Source: UBA1444 sp964521625 (lineage in GTDB: Bacteria; Bacillota; Negativicutes; UBA1444). From it: a stretch of 64,000 nucleotides of DNA. Location of the stretch: assembly GCA_964521625.1 (NCBI GenBank), contig CAZFSM010000016.1, positions 1 through 64,000 on the forward strand, in the 5' to 3' direction. A program made the translations under genes and the position numbers. A model generated the notes under the pieces. That model was given only the letters and a program-made list of their open reading frames with translations. It ran no database searches and was not told the DNA's origin. Below, one piece after another: positions 36,727 to 43,794 of the stretch (its first letter is position 1; each line of letters begins with the position of its first letter).

Positions 36727-36837
36727 CCTAAAAGCCGCAGCTGGCTTATTTTGGCTTTACACCATCTATTATCTACTGGGTTAGCAATTGCCGTTCGAAG
36801 TGCTATGATAATAAATGACTGATGTTCGAATCGGGAG

Positions 36838-37677
36838 ATGATTATTACGTCCACATCGACACTAAAAGCCATCGTAGTCCATCACGAATTACCCTTGCTA
36901 AAAATCGCCCAGGCAGTCGGCGGTACGCAAAAGCCCAAGTGGGAAGAAGCGCTATTGCTGAAAAACGAGCAACTGCGCCTGTTTTTGCCTGACGCCACAC
37001 CCCAGCAACGGGTCTTTTTGTTTCATTTTGGCAGCGTCGTGTTTTTCGACTTTTCGCCGGAGGAAATCCGGCTGTTCATTGCTTCGCTGCAGGCGCATGG
37101 CATCCCGGTTACAACCGACTTGGTAATCCGGTTTCAAGAAGACTACCGGATTGAGCGAAACGCAGCCGCGTTAGCCGTTACCAACGCCGCAGTCCATTTG
37201 GTGGAAGCCCCGAACTTGCACGAAGAAATAGTCGCAACGGTTTTGGCCAAATCAATCGCCTTTGAAGCCATCGAACACCAGGTGGAGGCGCTGCTGGACG
37301 AAATGGAAGCAACGATCGAACAATTGAAACGCGGCAAATTATCTTCCTCCGACACCACCCTGTCACGCTTGTTTGGCAACATCCTCGGGTACAAGCTAAA
37401 TACCGTCTCCTCCCTGATGTTATTGGACGAGCCGGATATCACCTGGGAAAACGAACAGGCTGCAACCTTGTTTTCCCGCCTGTATCAGCTATTTGAACTG
37501 GCATCGCGCTATGAGATCATCCGGCATAAATCGGATACGCTGATGAATATCGCTGAAGTGTTCAGCGGCTTGGTGCATGCCCGCCGCTCCACCCGCCTGG
37601 AATGGGCGATCATTTGGTTGATCGCATTTGAAATCTTTCTCACGCTATGGCAAATGTACTTTAAACTGCCGCATTAA
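36838..37677 (+). CDS. RMD1/DUF155 family protein
   Basis: 279 residues. The DUF155 core includes VFLFHFGSVVFFDFSPEE, a basic/helical middle (SIAFEAIEHQVEALLDEMEA) and a single C-terminal membrane helix after ARRSTRLEW, the family hallmark. Eukaryotic relatives (RMND1, RMD1) sit in mitochondria; the bacterial role is unknown. GGGAG directly abuts the ATG at 36838, so initiation may occur a few bases downstream at a non-ATG codon. Confidence 0.85.
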   Translation: MIITSTSTLKAIVVHHELPLLKIAQAVGGTQKPKWEEALLLKNEQLRLFLPDATPQQRVFLFHFGSVVFFDFSPEEIRLFIASLQAHGIPVTTDLVIRFQEDYRIERNAAALAVTNAAVHLVEAPNLHEEIVATVLAKSIAFEAIEHQVEALLDEMEATIEQLKRGKLSSSDTTLSRLFGNILGYKLNTVSSLMLLDEPDITWENEQAATLFSRLYQLFELASRYEIIRHKSDTLMNIAEVFSGLVHARRSTRLEWAIIWLIAFEIFLTLWQMYFKLPH

Positions 37678-37721
37678 TCTTGTCAACATATGCTTATCAG
37701 TTGGCTGATACGCCGAAAAAG

Positions 37722-37759
37722 AAAAACAGAACTGCCGTTCTCAATTGGCAGTTCTGTTT
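37722..37759. terminator. Bidirectional terminator
   Basis: AAAAACAGAACTGCC pairs with GGCAGTTCTGTTT, between the converging DUF155 and ribbon-helix-helix genes. Confidence 0.9.
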
Positions 37760-37769
37760 AAAATCCAGC

Positions 37770-38147
37770 CTATGTTTTGGCAGCTTCTTCTGCTAGATAC
37801 TTTTTTATCGCCAGGTTGATAATTCTTGTTTTTTCGCCTTTACCACCCTTGTCGGCGCGTTTTTTGATGGCCTTTACCAAATCTTTGTGGATATAGTAAG
37901 TTTCCCGTTTAAAGTTATCGGCAAACAAGTTGCGTTTTTTTATTTGCTCGTCAACCACGACTTCCCCCTTGGTTTCTTTTTCCCCTTGCTTTTTACCTTT
38001 TTTTTCGACCTTGTTCTTCTTTTTATTCTTCCCTGCGGTTTCAGCCGGTTTCAGCGTACCGGCCTCGCTACCCTCTTCAGCAATGGCCACACAGATAAAC
38101 TCATCTACTTTGGCAATGTCAGTTTTCGGTTTTCGTTTCATGGGCAT
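37770..38147 (-). CDS. Lys-rich protein with C-terminal ribbon-helix-helix-like domain
   Basis: 125 residues from the ATG at 38147 (GGAGG 8 bases upstream). The middle is low-complexity and Lys/Glu-rich. The last ~45 residues (KRETYYIHKDLVKAIKKRA...KTRIINLAIKKYLAE) have the strand-helix-helix spacing of RHH DNA-binding proteins. It may be a transcriptional or partition-type regulator. Five tandem GTTTAC hexamers lie 78 bases upstream and could be its operator. Confidence 0.65.
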   Translation of the reverse strand: MPMKRKPKTDIAKVDEFICVAIAEEGSEAGTLKPAETAGKNKKKNKVEKKGKKQGEKETKGEVVVDEQIKKRNLFADNFKRETYYIHKDLVKAIKKRADKGGKGEKTRIINLAIKKYLAEEAAKT

Positions 38148-38224
38148 TTCATTTTCCTCCTTTATATTGACGGTTTCACATCGATTGCTCCAGTCGCACC
38201 AAAGCCAATCTGGCATTTTTCGCA

Positions 38225-38254
38225 GTTTACGTTTACGTTTACGTTTACGTTTAC
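38225..38254. repeat. Five tandem GTTTAC hexamers
   Basis: Five exact copies head to tail, in the upstream region of the ribbon-helix-helix gene. The 6-base period, tandem layout and position suit an iteron-like operator. They are too short and lack spacers for a CRISPR. Confidence 0.9.
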
Positions 38255-38321
38255 ATAATACTAGATTTTACTTGTCGGCACAAGAATGTTGAAACACAAA
38301 ATATACAGGAGGTTGATCAAA

Positions 38322-38459
38322 ATGCAAGGAAAAACAGTTATGCGCTCCGCATTGGCAATGTCAACAGTAATGCAACCTAATCAGGCGAATCCTGCCGGCA
38401 ATGTTCATGGCGGAGAAATCATGAAAATGATGGACAATACCGCAAACATCCCGCATTGA
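38322..38459 (+). pseudogene. Truncated hotdog acyl-CoA thioesterase
   Basis: AGGAGG is correctly spaced before an ATG and 45 residues, including MSTVMQPNQANPAGNVHGGE, follow. This is the conserved start of YciA/YkhA-type acyl-CoA thioesterases, which run to about 130-170 residues. The frame stops shortly after MKMMDNTA, so the catalytic hotdog fold is mostly missing. It is probably inactive; a short leftover peptide may still be made. A second fragment of the same gene lies at 32291. Confidence 0.75.
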
Positions 38460-38489
38460 GTTTGGGAAGGACCGCTCCTCTCATTCCTG

Positions 38490-38520
38490 CACCTGTAAAT
38501 ACTACAGGTGTTATTTCTTT
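38490..38520 (+). terminator. Possible terminator after the thioesterase remnant
   Basis: CACCTGTA pairs with TACAGGTG over a 5-base loop, followed by TTATTTCTTTTT. Confidence 0.6.
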
Positions 38521-38641
38521 TTCCAGGCGATGCCGTATGGGAATTGCAGGAATTTTTCCGTTTTTTAGAGAAATACACAGTCGAATACCATACTTCGCAC
38601 TCATCTTGCGTTGCTTAGGTTCTAATTAAAGGGGGATTCTC

Positions 38642-39874
38642 ATGAAACTGTTATGCAGGCTGTTCGGAATTGCCATTTTAGTGCTTATGATGGTCAGTCC
38701 GGTGAAAGCTGGAACGCTAGCTGAAGACCGACAAGGAGCTGAGGCAGGTAATGCACAGGCCCAGTTTGAACTTGGCAATAGATATACACGTGGGCGAGAT
38801 GTTGCCGTTGATATGTCTGAAGCCATTCGTTGGTTCAAGCTGGCTGCCGAGCAAGGACATTCTATTGCCCAAAACAATTTGGGCACCTTCTATTTGGGCG
38901 GAATAGGAGTGCCGAAAGATTATAGCCAAGCGGCAATGTGGCTAAGCAAAGCGGCCGACCAGGGAAACAGCGCTGCCCAGTATCAGTTGGGTAGCATGTT
39001 TTTTAATGGTCTGGGTGTAAATAAAGATTACCGGCAAGCAGTTGAGTTGTATCGACGCTCGGCAGATCAGGGACATGTTTTTGCGCGGAAAGAATTAGGC
39101 TGGCTTTATCTTACTGGCGTTGGTTCCGAGACAAACTATCCCGAGGCAGCTCGTCTGTTCCGGCTTGCTGCACAACAAGGCGATCCCGCCAGTCAGTACG
39201 CCCTGGCTATGATGACTGTAGGCAAGTTCGTTCCTGCTTCGGAAGGTTCTGCGAAAGAGATACTTGATTTACTGCGTCAGTCAGCAGCCAAAAGATATGC
39301 GCCGGCACAATATGCAATGGCCACAACGTATATGGAAATGAATCGGCCTACTGAAGCCTTTCCCCTTTATGAAGCTGCTGCTGCTCAAAACTATCCCCCT
39401 GCCCAAAACAACTTAGGAGCACACTATGCACTGGGATTAGGTGTCGCCAAAGACTTTGCCAAAGCAATGGACTTATACCGAAAAGCAGCTTCCAAAGGGC
39501 ATCCGCGCGCAATGAGCAGCATCGGGTATATGTTCCAAAACGGCGAGGGAGTAAACCAGAATTATCAGGAATCTTTTAACTGGTACAGGCAAGCGGCTGA
39601 AGCAGGTTTTTCAGAAGCTTATCAGAACCTTGGCGGATTATACCTTCAGGGGCTAGGAGTTCAGAAAGATACTTTACAAGCGTATTTCTGGTTACAATTG
39701 GCGGTGTCCGGAAAGCGTCCTATTGATCGAAAAATATTGGCGGATTTGGAAAACTCTCTACCTCTCGACAAAGTTAATGAAACACAGAAGCGCGTACGAG
39801 ATTGGCAAGAAAAACACATAAATTGGACAGAACGGATTGAGTTCCTAAAGTATGGCTGGCGATTCCGAAACTAA
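38642..39874 (+). CDS. Secreted Sel1-repeat protein
   Basis: 410 residues. A signal peptide (about 1-23, ending VKAG) is followed by roughly nine Sel1/TPR-like repeats of ~36 residues, of the form AQ..LG..Y..G.GV..D...A..W...AA.QG. Such repeats form helical solenoids that bind proteins, often in the periplasm or envelope. The partner is unknown. AAAGGGGG lies before the ATG. It stands alone and converges on the patatin operon. Confidence 0.87.
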   Translation: MKLLCRLFGIAILVLMMVSPVKAGTLAEDRQGAEAGNAQAQFELGNRYTRGRDVAVDMSEAIRWFKLAAEQGHSIAQNNLGTFYLGGIGVPKDYSQAAMWLSKAADQGNSAAQYQLGSMFFNGLGVNKDYRQAVELYRRSADQGHVFARKELGWLYLTGVGSETNYPEAARLFRLAAQQGDPASQYALAMMTVGKFVPASEGSAKEILDLLRQSAAKRYAPAQYAMATTYMEMNRPTEAFPLYEAAAAQNYPPAQNNLGAHYALGLGVAKDFAKAMDLYRKAASKGHPRAMSSIGYMFQNGEGVNQNYQESFNWYRQAAEAGFSEAYQNLGGLYLQGLGVQKDTLQAYFWLQLAVSGKRPIDRKILADLENSLPLDKVNETQKRVRDWQEKHINWTERIEFLKYGWRFRN

Positions 39875-39932
39875 ATCCATCACTATTCATCCCCCCGTCG
39901 ATTTCGCACTTCTTGCATTCGTCCACGATAGA

Positions 39933-39956
39933 CAAAAAAAGCGGGCCGAAGCCCGC
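39933..39956 (-). terminator. Terminator of the patatin operon
   Basis: GCGGGC-TTCG-GCCCGC followed by TTTTTTT on the minus strand; textbook rho-independent form with a stable tetraloop. It lies 40 bases past the patatin stop. Confidence 0.95.
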
Positions 39957-39996
39957 GCAGGTACTGCATCGCCATCGCGGAGGCCCCATCCCTACA

Positions 39997-41034
39997 TCAG
40001 CCTCCATTGGATGGTCGATTGCAAGGTTTTTCCGACTCGTTATCATACCACTTAAAATATTCTATCGTACTAGTTTCTCCTGATTCGATTAAAGCTTGCT
40101 TTCGTGCGTTATCTATATTGAAATCTGTAGTACGAACTCCCAATGTATCGATATAAATCGTCCTGTGCCAATCATCAGAGTGCAAATGCTGATTCTGCTG
40201 ACTTTCCATTACGGTTTCGACAAGCCCCCAAGCATATGAGAAGAAATCGTCAATTTGATGGCATTGAGGTTCTGCCTGGTCACGAAACACTGCGATTTCT
40301 CTTCCTGAATCGAGTCGAAAGCCCAATGTTTCCTGATTATATACATATTTGCTTATGGTTTTCCCCTCACTAAAAAGCGCTTTATTATGCTCATTGTAAT
40401 AACCGGGTTCAATTGAATACTTTTCTACATATTTCTCTCGATCAAATAACTTTATTGGATAGTTATCAAGCAATCCACCATCAACATATGCATCATCACG
40501 CAGCCCTCTTTTTACAGTAAAAAATAATGGTATGGACATTGATATCCGAACGGCATCGGCAATGCACGTTCTTGGTGTATGGTAGGCCGAAAAAACTTCT
40601 GAGTACCTAGTCGAAAGGTTTGTCCCGACAAAATACATTTCTTTATACCCATTGCTTCCCGCAATACTCTGAACATACTCAAAAGTAGCCTCACTATTGC
40701 CAACCTTATCTTTAATAATCTGCCCTATCCAATTTCTAAAACAATCTCCCTTGTACCATCCAAATTCTTTAATTAGGCGTTTGGAATCGCGAATTGCTCC
40801 CCATGAGTCATCAAGAAAGTTTTTGAAATCAAGCGTGTTTAGTATTTCTTCAATTTCTTTTAGGCTGTAATTTAGACCACAAAGAACTGCAATAATGGCG
40901 CCAGCCGATGCTCCGCCAACTCTTTTTATGTTGCCCAAAATACCCTTTTCTTCAAGCTTTCTTAATGCTCCAACATAAGCAATGCCTTTTACGCCTCCAC
41001 CTTCAAAGATCAGATTTACCATTGGGTAACTCAT
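39997..41034 (-). CDS. Patatin-like phospholipase
   Basis: 345 residues. The oxyanion hole is GGGVKG (12-17), the nucleophile Ser43 lies in GGASAGA, and the catalytic Asp is in YVDGGLLDNYP (about 185). The Ser-Asp dyad is intact, so it should hydrolyse acyl esters of lipids. There is no signal peptide, so it is cytosolic or inner-leaflet acting. GGAGG precedes the ATG at 41034. It is the last gene of a riboswitch-controlled AT-rich operon with three unrecognised proteins. Stand-alone patatins also occur as housekeeping lipases, so a toxic effector role is inference. Confidence 0.88.
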   Translation of the reverse strand: MSYPMVNLIFEGGGVKGIAYVGALRKLEEKGILGNIKRVGGASAGAIIAVLCGLNYSLKEIEEILNTLDFKNFLDDSWGAIRDSKRLIKEFGWYKGDCFRNWIGQIIKDKVGNSEATFEYVQSIAGSNGYKEMYFVGTNLSTRYSEVFSAYHTPRTCIADAVRISMSIPLFFTVKRGLRDDAYVDGGLLDNYPIKLFDREKYVEKYSIEPGYYNEHNKALFSEGKTISKYVYNQETLGFRLDSGREIAVFRDQAEPQCHQIDDFFSYAWGLVETVMESQQNQHLHSDDWHRTIYIDTLGVRTTDFNIDNARKQALIESGETSTIEYFKWYDNESEKPCNRPSNGG

Positions 41035-41081
41035 ATTCTACTCACCTCCGACTGATTTTCTTGTTTGTCTTTTTAATAACT

Positions 41082-41879
41082 TTATTTTGTATAAGTAATG
41101 GTTTTGCTGGATACATACCCGCCATAACTAATCCCCAATATTGCCAAAAACCCTTCTGACAGAGCCGGCAATTTATCCAAAGAGTTTACGGGAGTCTGGC
41201 GTATCAGCAAGAATATCGTTATACAATACGTGACCGCTGCGACCATCGTAAAAAAGAACATCTGCAATTTAGCGATGTCTATGGAACAGGTATTGGCAAT
41301 TTCATCCCCTTCGAACATATCTGTAAAATCTGCTTCTGCCGGAGTTCTATTTGCATATAAGATTCCCGTTGCATTGGCAACAATGTCATTAGCAGAAAAA
41401 TCTTTTGACCCACAACTAGCAACCGTTTTTTCGGCTGCAACTTGCTTTCTTTCGTCAGATACTACGTTATTTTGCTCCTTATTTGCGAGTAAAAGCGGCG
41501 TTGCCACCAAAGAGGTTGTGCTAATTCCCATCATAATCCATAATCTATAATCAATTTCAATATCCAGTGGATTTGCATTACCGGCTTTAGCCCTTGTAAT
41601 CGCTATCACAATGTAGGCTGACAAAACAACAATAGTCCAAATCATCGTTTGGAAGCGCGAAATGCTCATGAGATTTCGGTTGCTAATTAAAACGCCAAAG
41701 TACATTCCATTTGTGTGTCTGCCAATAAGACCAGTAAAAAGGCATAACAAAGCCATTACTACAACAAAATTCACTCCTGGAGAAAGCTGCCACGCCGCAA
41801 AGAATATTGCAATAGACAGTAAAATCAAAAGAACCCCCAATGTCTTGATGCCTATTTGACCATGAATTACCCCAGGCAT
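41082..41879 (-). CDS. Hypothetical polytopic membrane protein
   Basis: 265 residues of unknown function. Two helices lie near the N-terminus, then ISRFQTMIWTIVVLSAY begins a third, a fourth follows (WIMMGISTTSLVATPLLLA), and there is a hydrophilic segment of ~65 residues (about 140-205). Two more helices end in LAILGISYGGYVSSK. The RFQT and GIS.GGY patterns look conserved but I cannot name the family. AAGGAAGG lies 8 bases before the ATG at 41879. It lies between the small helical protein and the patatin in the operon. Confidence 0.8.
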   Translation of the reverse strand: MPGVIHGQIGIKTLGVLLILLSIAIFFAAWQLSPGVNFVVVMALLCLFTGLIGRHTNGMYFGVLISNRNLMSISRFQTMIWTIVVLSAYIVIAITRAKAGNANPLDIEIDYRLWIMMGISTTSLVATPLLLANKEQNNVVSDERKQVAAEKTVASCGSKDFSANDIVANATGILYANRTPAEADFTDMFEGDEIANTCSIDIAKLQMFFFTMVAAVTYCITIFLLIRQTPVNSLDKLPALSEGFLAILGISYGGYVSSKTITYTK

Positions 41880-41941
41880 TAATCCCACCTTCCTTTTCTG
41901 ATATGTTTGACGTTCGACAGTGTTGAACTTTAGCCGCCTTG

Positions 41942-42059
41942 TTAAGATTCGGCTGCAATGTCTTTAGCTTTTTCTAATACCGACTTTTGCATCGCCAGCG
42001 ATGATCTAAAGCGATCAGCTGCGATTTTCAGAGCATCCGAGTCGCCATTTGCCGCAATT
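41942..42059 (-). pseudogene. Short helical ORF or frameshifted tail
   Basis: Between the helical protein and the membrane protein, 38 codons (SDALKIAADRFRSSLAMQKS...) are open and look like a real amphipathic helix. The only possible upstream start is ATT, preceded by an in-frame stop. It may be a broken C-terminal extension of the 42082-42480 gene or a fragment of a lost gene. Confidence 0.35.
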
Positions 42060-42081
42060 TGACCTCAGCTATCCCCAATTG

Positions 42082-42480
42082 TTATCCGATCAATTTTTTC
42101 AATGCCGTTAATTCTACAACTATGGATGAAGGATTATTTTTTAATACGCTTCCGGCAATTTTCAGTACAATCGTCGCAATATCTATCGCTTTCTTTATAT
42201 CAGCAATCGCTTTAATAGCTTCATTCGCTTTTTTTGTTTGTTCTTTTAGCACAGCTACACTAGTCTGTGCATCCGCTATTAGTAAGGCTCCAGCTTTGTT
42301 TAAACACTCTGATGAAAGCTTTCCAAGTTCTGTGGCAGCTGCCTGCAGCTTTTGACGTTGAGCGTCATCAGCTTTTTGGCTTATCGTTATTATTGAACCA
42401 GCAATATCTGTAAGTAGCTGAGCGAATTCCTGCCAATCTTTATTATCCATTTCTTCCGCATCCATTTCTTTAGCATCCAT
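42082..42480 (-). CDS. Hypothetical small all-helical protein
   Basis: 132 residues, no signal peptide. The sequence is nearly all predicted helix, Ala/Lys-rich, with a more hydrophobic stretch IDIATIVLKIAGSVL. It opens with three repeats of the form MDxxE. The layout is reminiscent of helical pore-former or phasin-like proteins, but I recognise no family. AGGAGG lies upstream of the ATG at 42480. It is the second gene of the riboswitch-controlled operon, 15 bases after the lipoprotein gene. Confidence 0.75.
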   Translation of the reverse strand: MDAKEMDAEEMDNKDWQEFAQLLTDIAGSIITISQKADDAQRQKLQAAATELGKLSSECLNKAGALLIADAQTSVAVLKEQTKKANEAIKAIADIKKAIDIATIVLKIAGSVLKNNPSSIVVELTALKKLIG

Positions 42481-42495
42481 TTCCCCTTTGCCTCC

Positions 42496-43398
42496 TTATT
42501 TCAAGTTTTTGATATACGAATAGATATCTGACAGGTCCTGACTATATACCTTTAACCGGGAACGGACTTGATCAGACGAAACATTGTTTCGGTTATTATA
42601 TAAGTCTTGATGTGCTTTTTTAATTTTTTCAAGGCTATTGTTATACGCTGTTACACCTTTTATTTTCGCTTCAATTTCATCCGATTTAAAATTATATGTA
42701 TCCTCCATAATGATACTTACGTCATTTTGTAGTGTTACGACAGCACGAAATAGCTCCTCGTTAGAACGAATGTCCCTGATTGACCGCTCATAGCGAATCC
42801 GCAGAAGATTTTTTTCATTTCCTAATTCGATCTTATAATGTTCGTTGAATTCCTTGAGGGTATCGATTACTTTTGCAAAGGAACTATTAGAATCCTCAAT
42901 GATGATTTTCAGCTTATCTTGTCGGTAGTTATCAGTCGCTGCCTTAAACAACAATTTGCCAACTATTCCAAAAGCTTGTACTTGAGACGCATCAAAGACA
43001 TTCTTCCCGCTCTGATATTTTGTTTCTTTTAACTGGTTTACCAAGGCGTCAACATTTTTGTCGTATGATATTATGTCGTCAGATGCCAACTTGCCTAACG
43101 CATTTGTATAGTCAGATGCAACACCATATATTTGCAAGAGCTGACCATGGATTTTTTTGCGTTCTTCTATCAGTTTTTCATAGTCAGCAGACGAGCCATA
43201 AACCGCATACCTTTTCTGCCTTTCGAGCGATGTTAGATAGTCATCAGCAAAAGTAGTATTTTTTAAGGTCGCAGTTGAAATCTCAGACAGTGCGGTAATA
43301 CCCTTTAAATCTGCACAACCGGATACCAAAAATGCAAGAAGGATGATGATCAATCCTATTATAGTGGCCGGGGTCCTTGGGAGAGAAAATCTTTTCAT
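42496..43398 (-). CDS. Hypothetical coiled-coil lipoprotein
   Basis: 300 residues from the ATG at 43398 (AGGGGG upstream). The lipoprotein signal ends at FLVSGC (about residue 27). The mature part is strongly helical with heptad-like, Lys/Glu-rich segments and no other Cys. It is therefore an extracytoplasmic, membrane-anchored coiled-coil protein. I do not recognise the family. It is the first gene of the operon, 153 bases downstream of the riboswitch terminator. Confidence 0.8.
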   Translation of the reverse strand: MKRFSLPRTPATIIGLIIILLAFLVSGCADLKGITALSEISTATLKNTTFADDYLTSLERQKRYAVYGSSADYEKLIEERKKIHGQLLQIYGVASDYTNALGKLASDDIISYDKNVDALVNQLKETKYQSGKNVFDASQVQAFGIVGKLLFKAATDNYRQDKLKIIIEDSNSSFAKVIDTLKEFNEHYKIELGNEKNLLRIRYERSIRDIRSNEELFRAVVTLQNDVSIIMEDTYNFKSDEIEAKIKGVTAYNNSLEKIKKAHQDLYNNRNNVSSDQVRSRLKVYSQDLSDIYSYIKNLK

Positions 43399-43550
43399 TT
43401 CATTAACCCCCTTCCAATACGTAATGTTTTCCAGTATCATTTCTTGCCAACAACATTTAGCCCAATTCACCACAACATATTGCTGCCATACCTTTCGATT
43501 TTAGTGCAAATTATTCATCACCACCTCTTAATTCAATCTCTACGCGAAAA

Positions 43551-43597
43551 GCAAAAAGCCAGATCACAACTACGGTTTTCCGTCATTGCAACCTGGC
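43551..43597 (-). terminator. Riboswitch expression-platform terminator (patatin operon)
   Basis: On the minus strand GCCAGGTTGCAATGACGG pairs with the downstream CCGTAGTTGTGATCTGGC with wobble pairs and one mismatch, loop AAAA, then TTTTTGC. The left arm includes the 3' closing strand of the c-di-GMP aptamer, so the two folds exclude each other. Confidence 0.85.
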
Positions 43598-43668
43598 AAT
43601 CATAGCCCAGAACTAGCGGGCTTATAGACCCACGGCTTTGCGTCTCTGCCTTTTGGCAGATTTGCCAA
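43588..43668 (-). ncRNA. c-di-GMP-I (GEMM) riboswitch aptamer
   Basis: On the minus strand: GGCAAA, hairpin TCTGCC-AAAA-GGCAGA, the conserved ACGCAAAGCC, GGGTCTATAAG, a second hairpin GCCC...GGGC, then ATGATTGCCAGGTTGC. GGCAA and TTGCC close the structure. These are the class I c-di-GMP aptamer hallmarks. It heads the transcript of the lipoprotein-helical-membrane-patatin operon. Confidence 0.92.
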
Positions 43669-43794
43669 TATATATTCACCACAACTTTAATGTGTGAAAT
43701 TTTTCCCGATCCTTCTCTCGATGCAACATTTCGCTACAAAACTTTAAATTCCTTCTTAGAAAAAGAACTTTATAAAATTATTTTTTACATCTAA

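Noticed and set aside
38225..38254. Tandem GTTTAC array as a CRISPR
   Set aside because: Repeat units are 6 bases, with no spacers and no cas genes.
38419..38604. 61-codon minus-strand frame next to the thioesterase remnant
   Set aside because: No ribosome binding site, overlaps the remnant on the other strand, and no recognisable family.
43501..43518. Five-codon ORF with a good ribosome binding site (AGAGGTGG) after the riboswitch terminator
   Set aside because: Too short to support as a gene; could be a leader peptide but there is no further evidence.
43588..43668. Small RNA independent of the downstream operon
   Set aside because: Fits the c-di-GMP-I aptamer with an overlapping terminator in a 5' leader; no need for a separate RNA gene.
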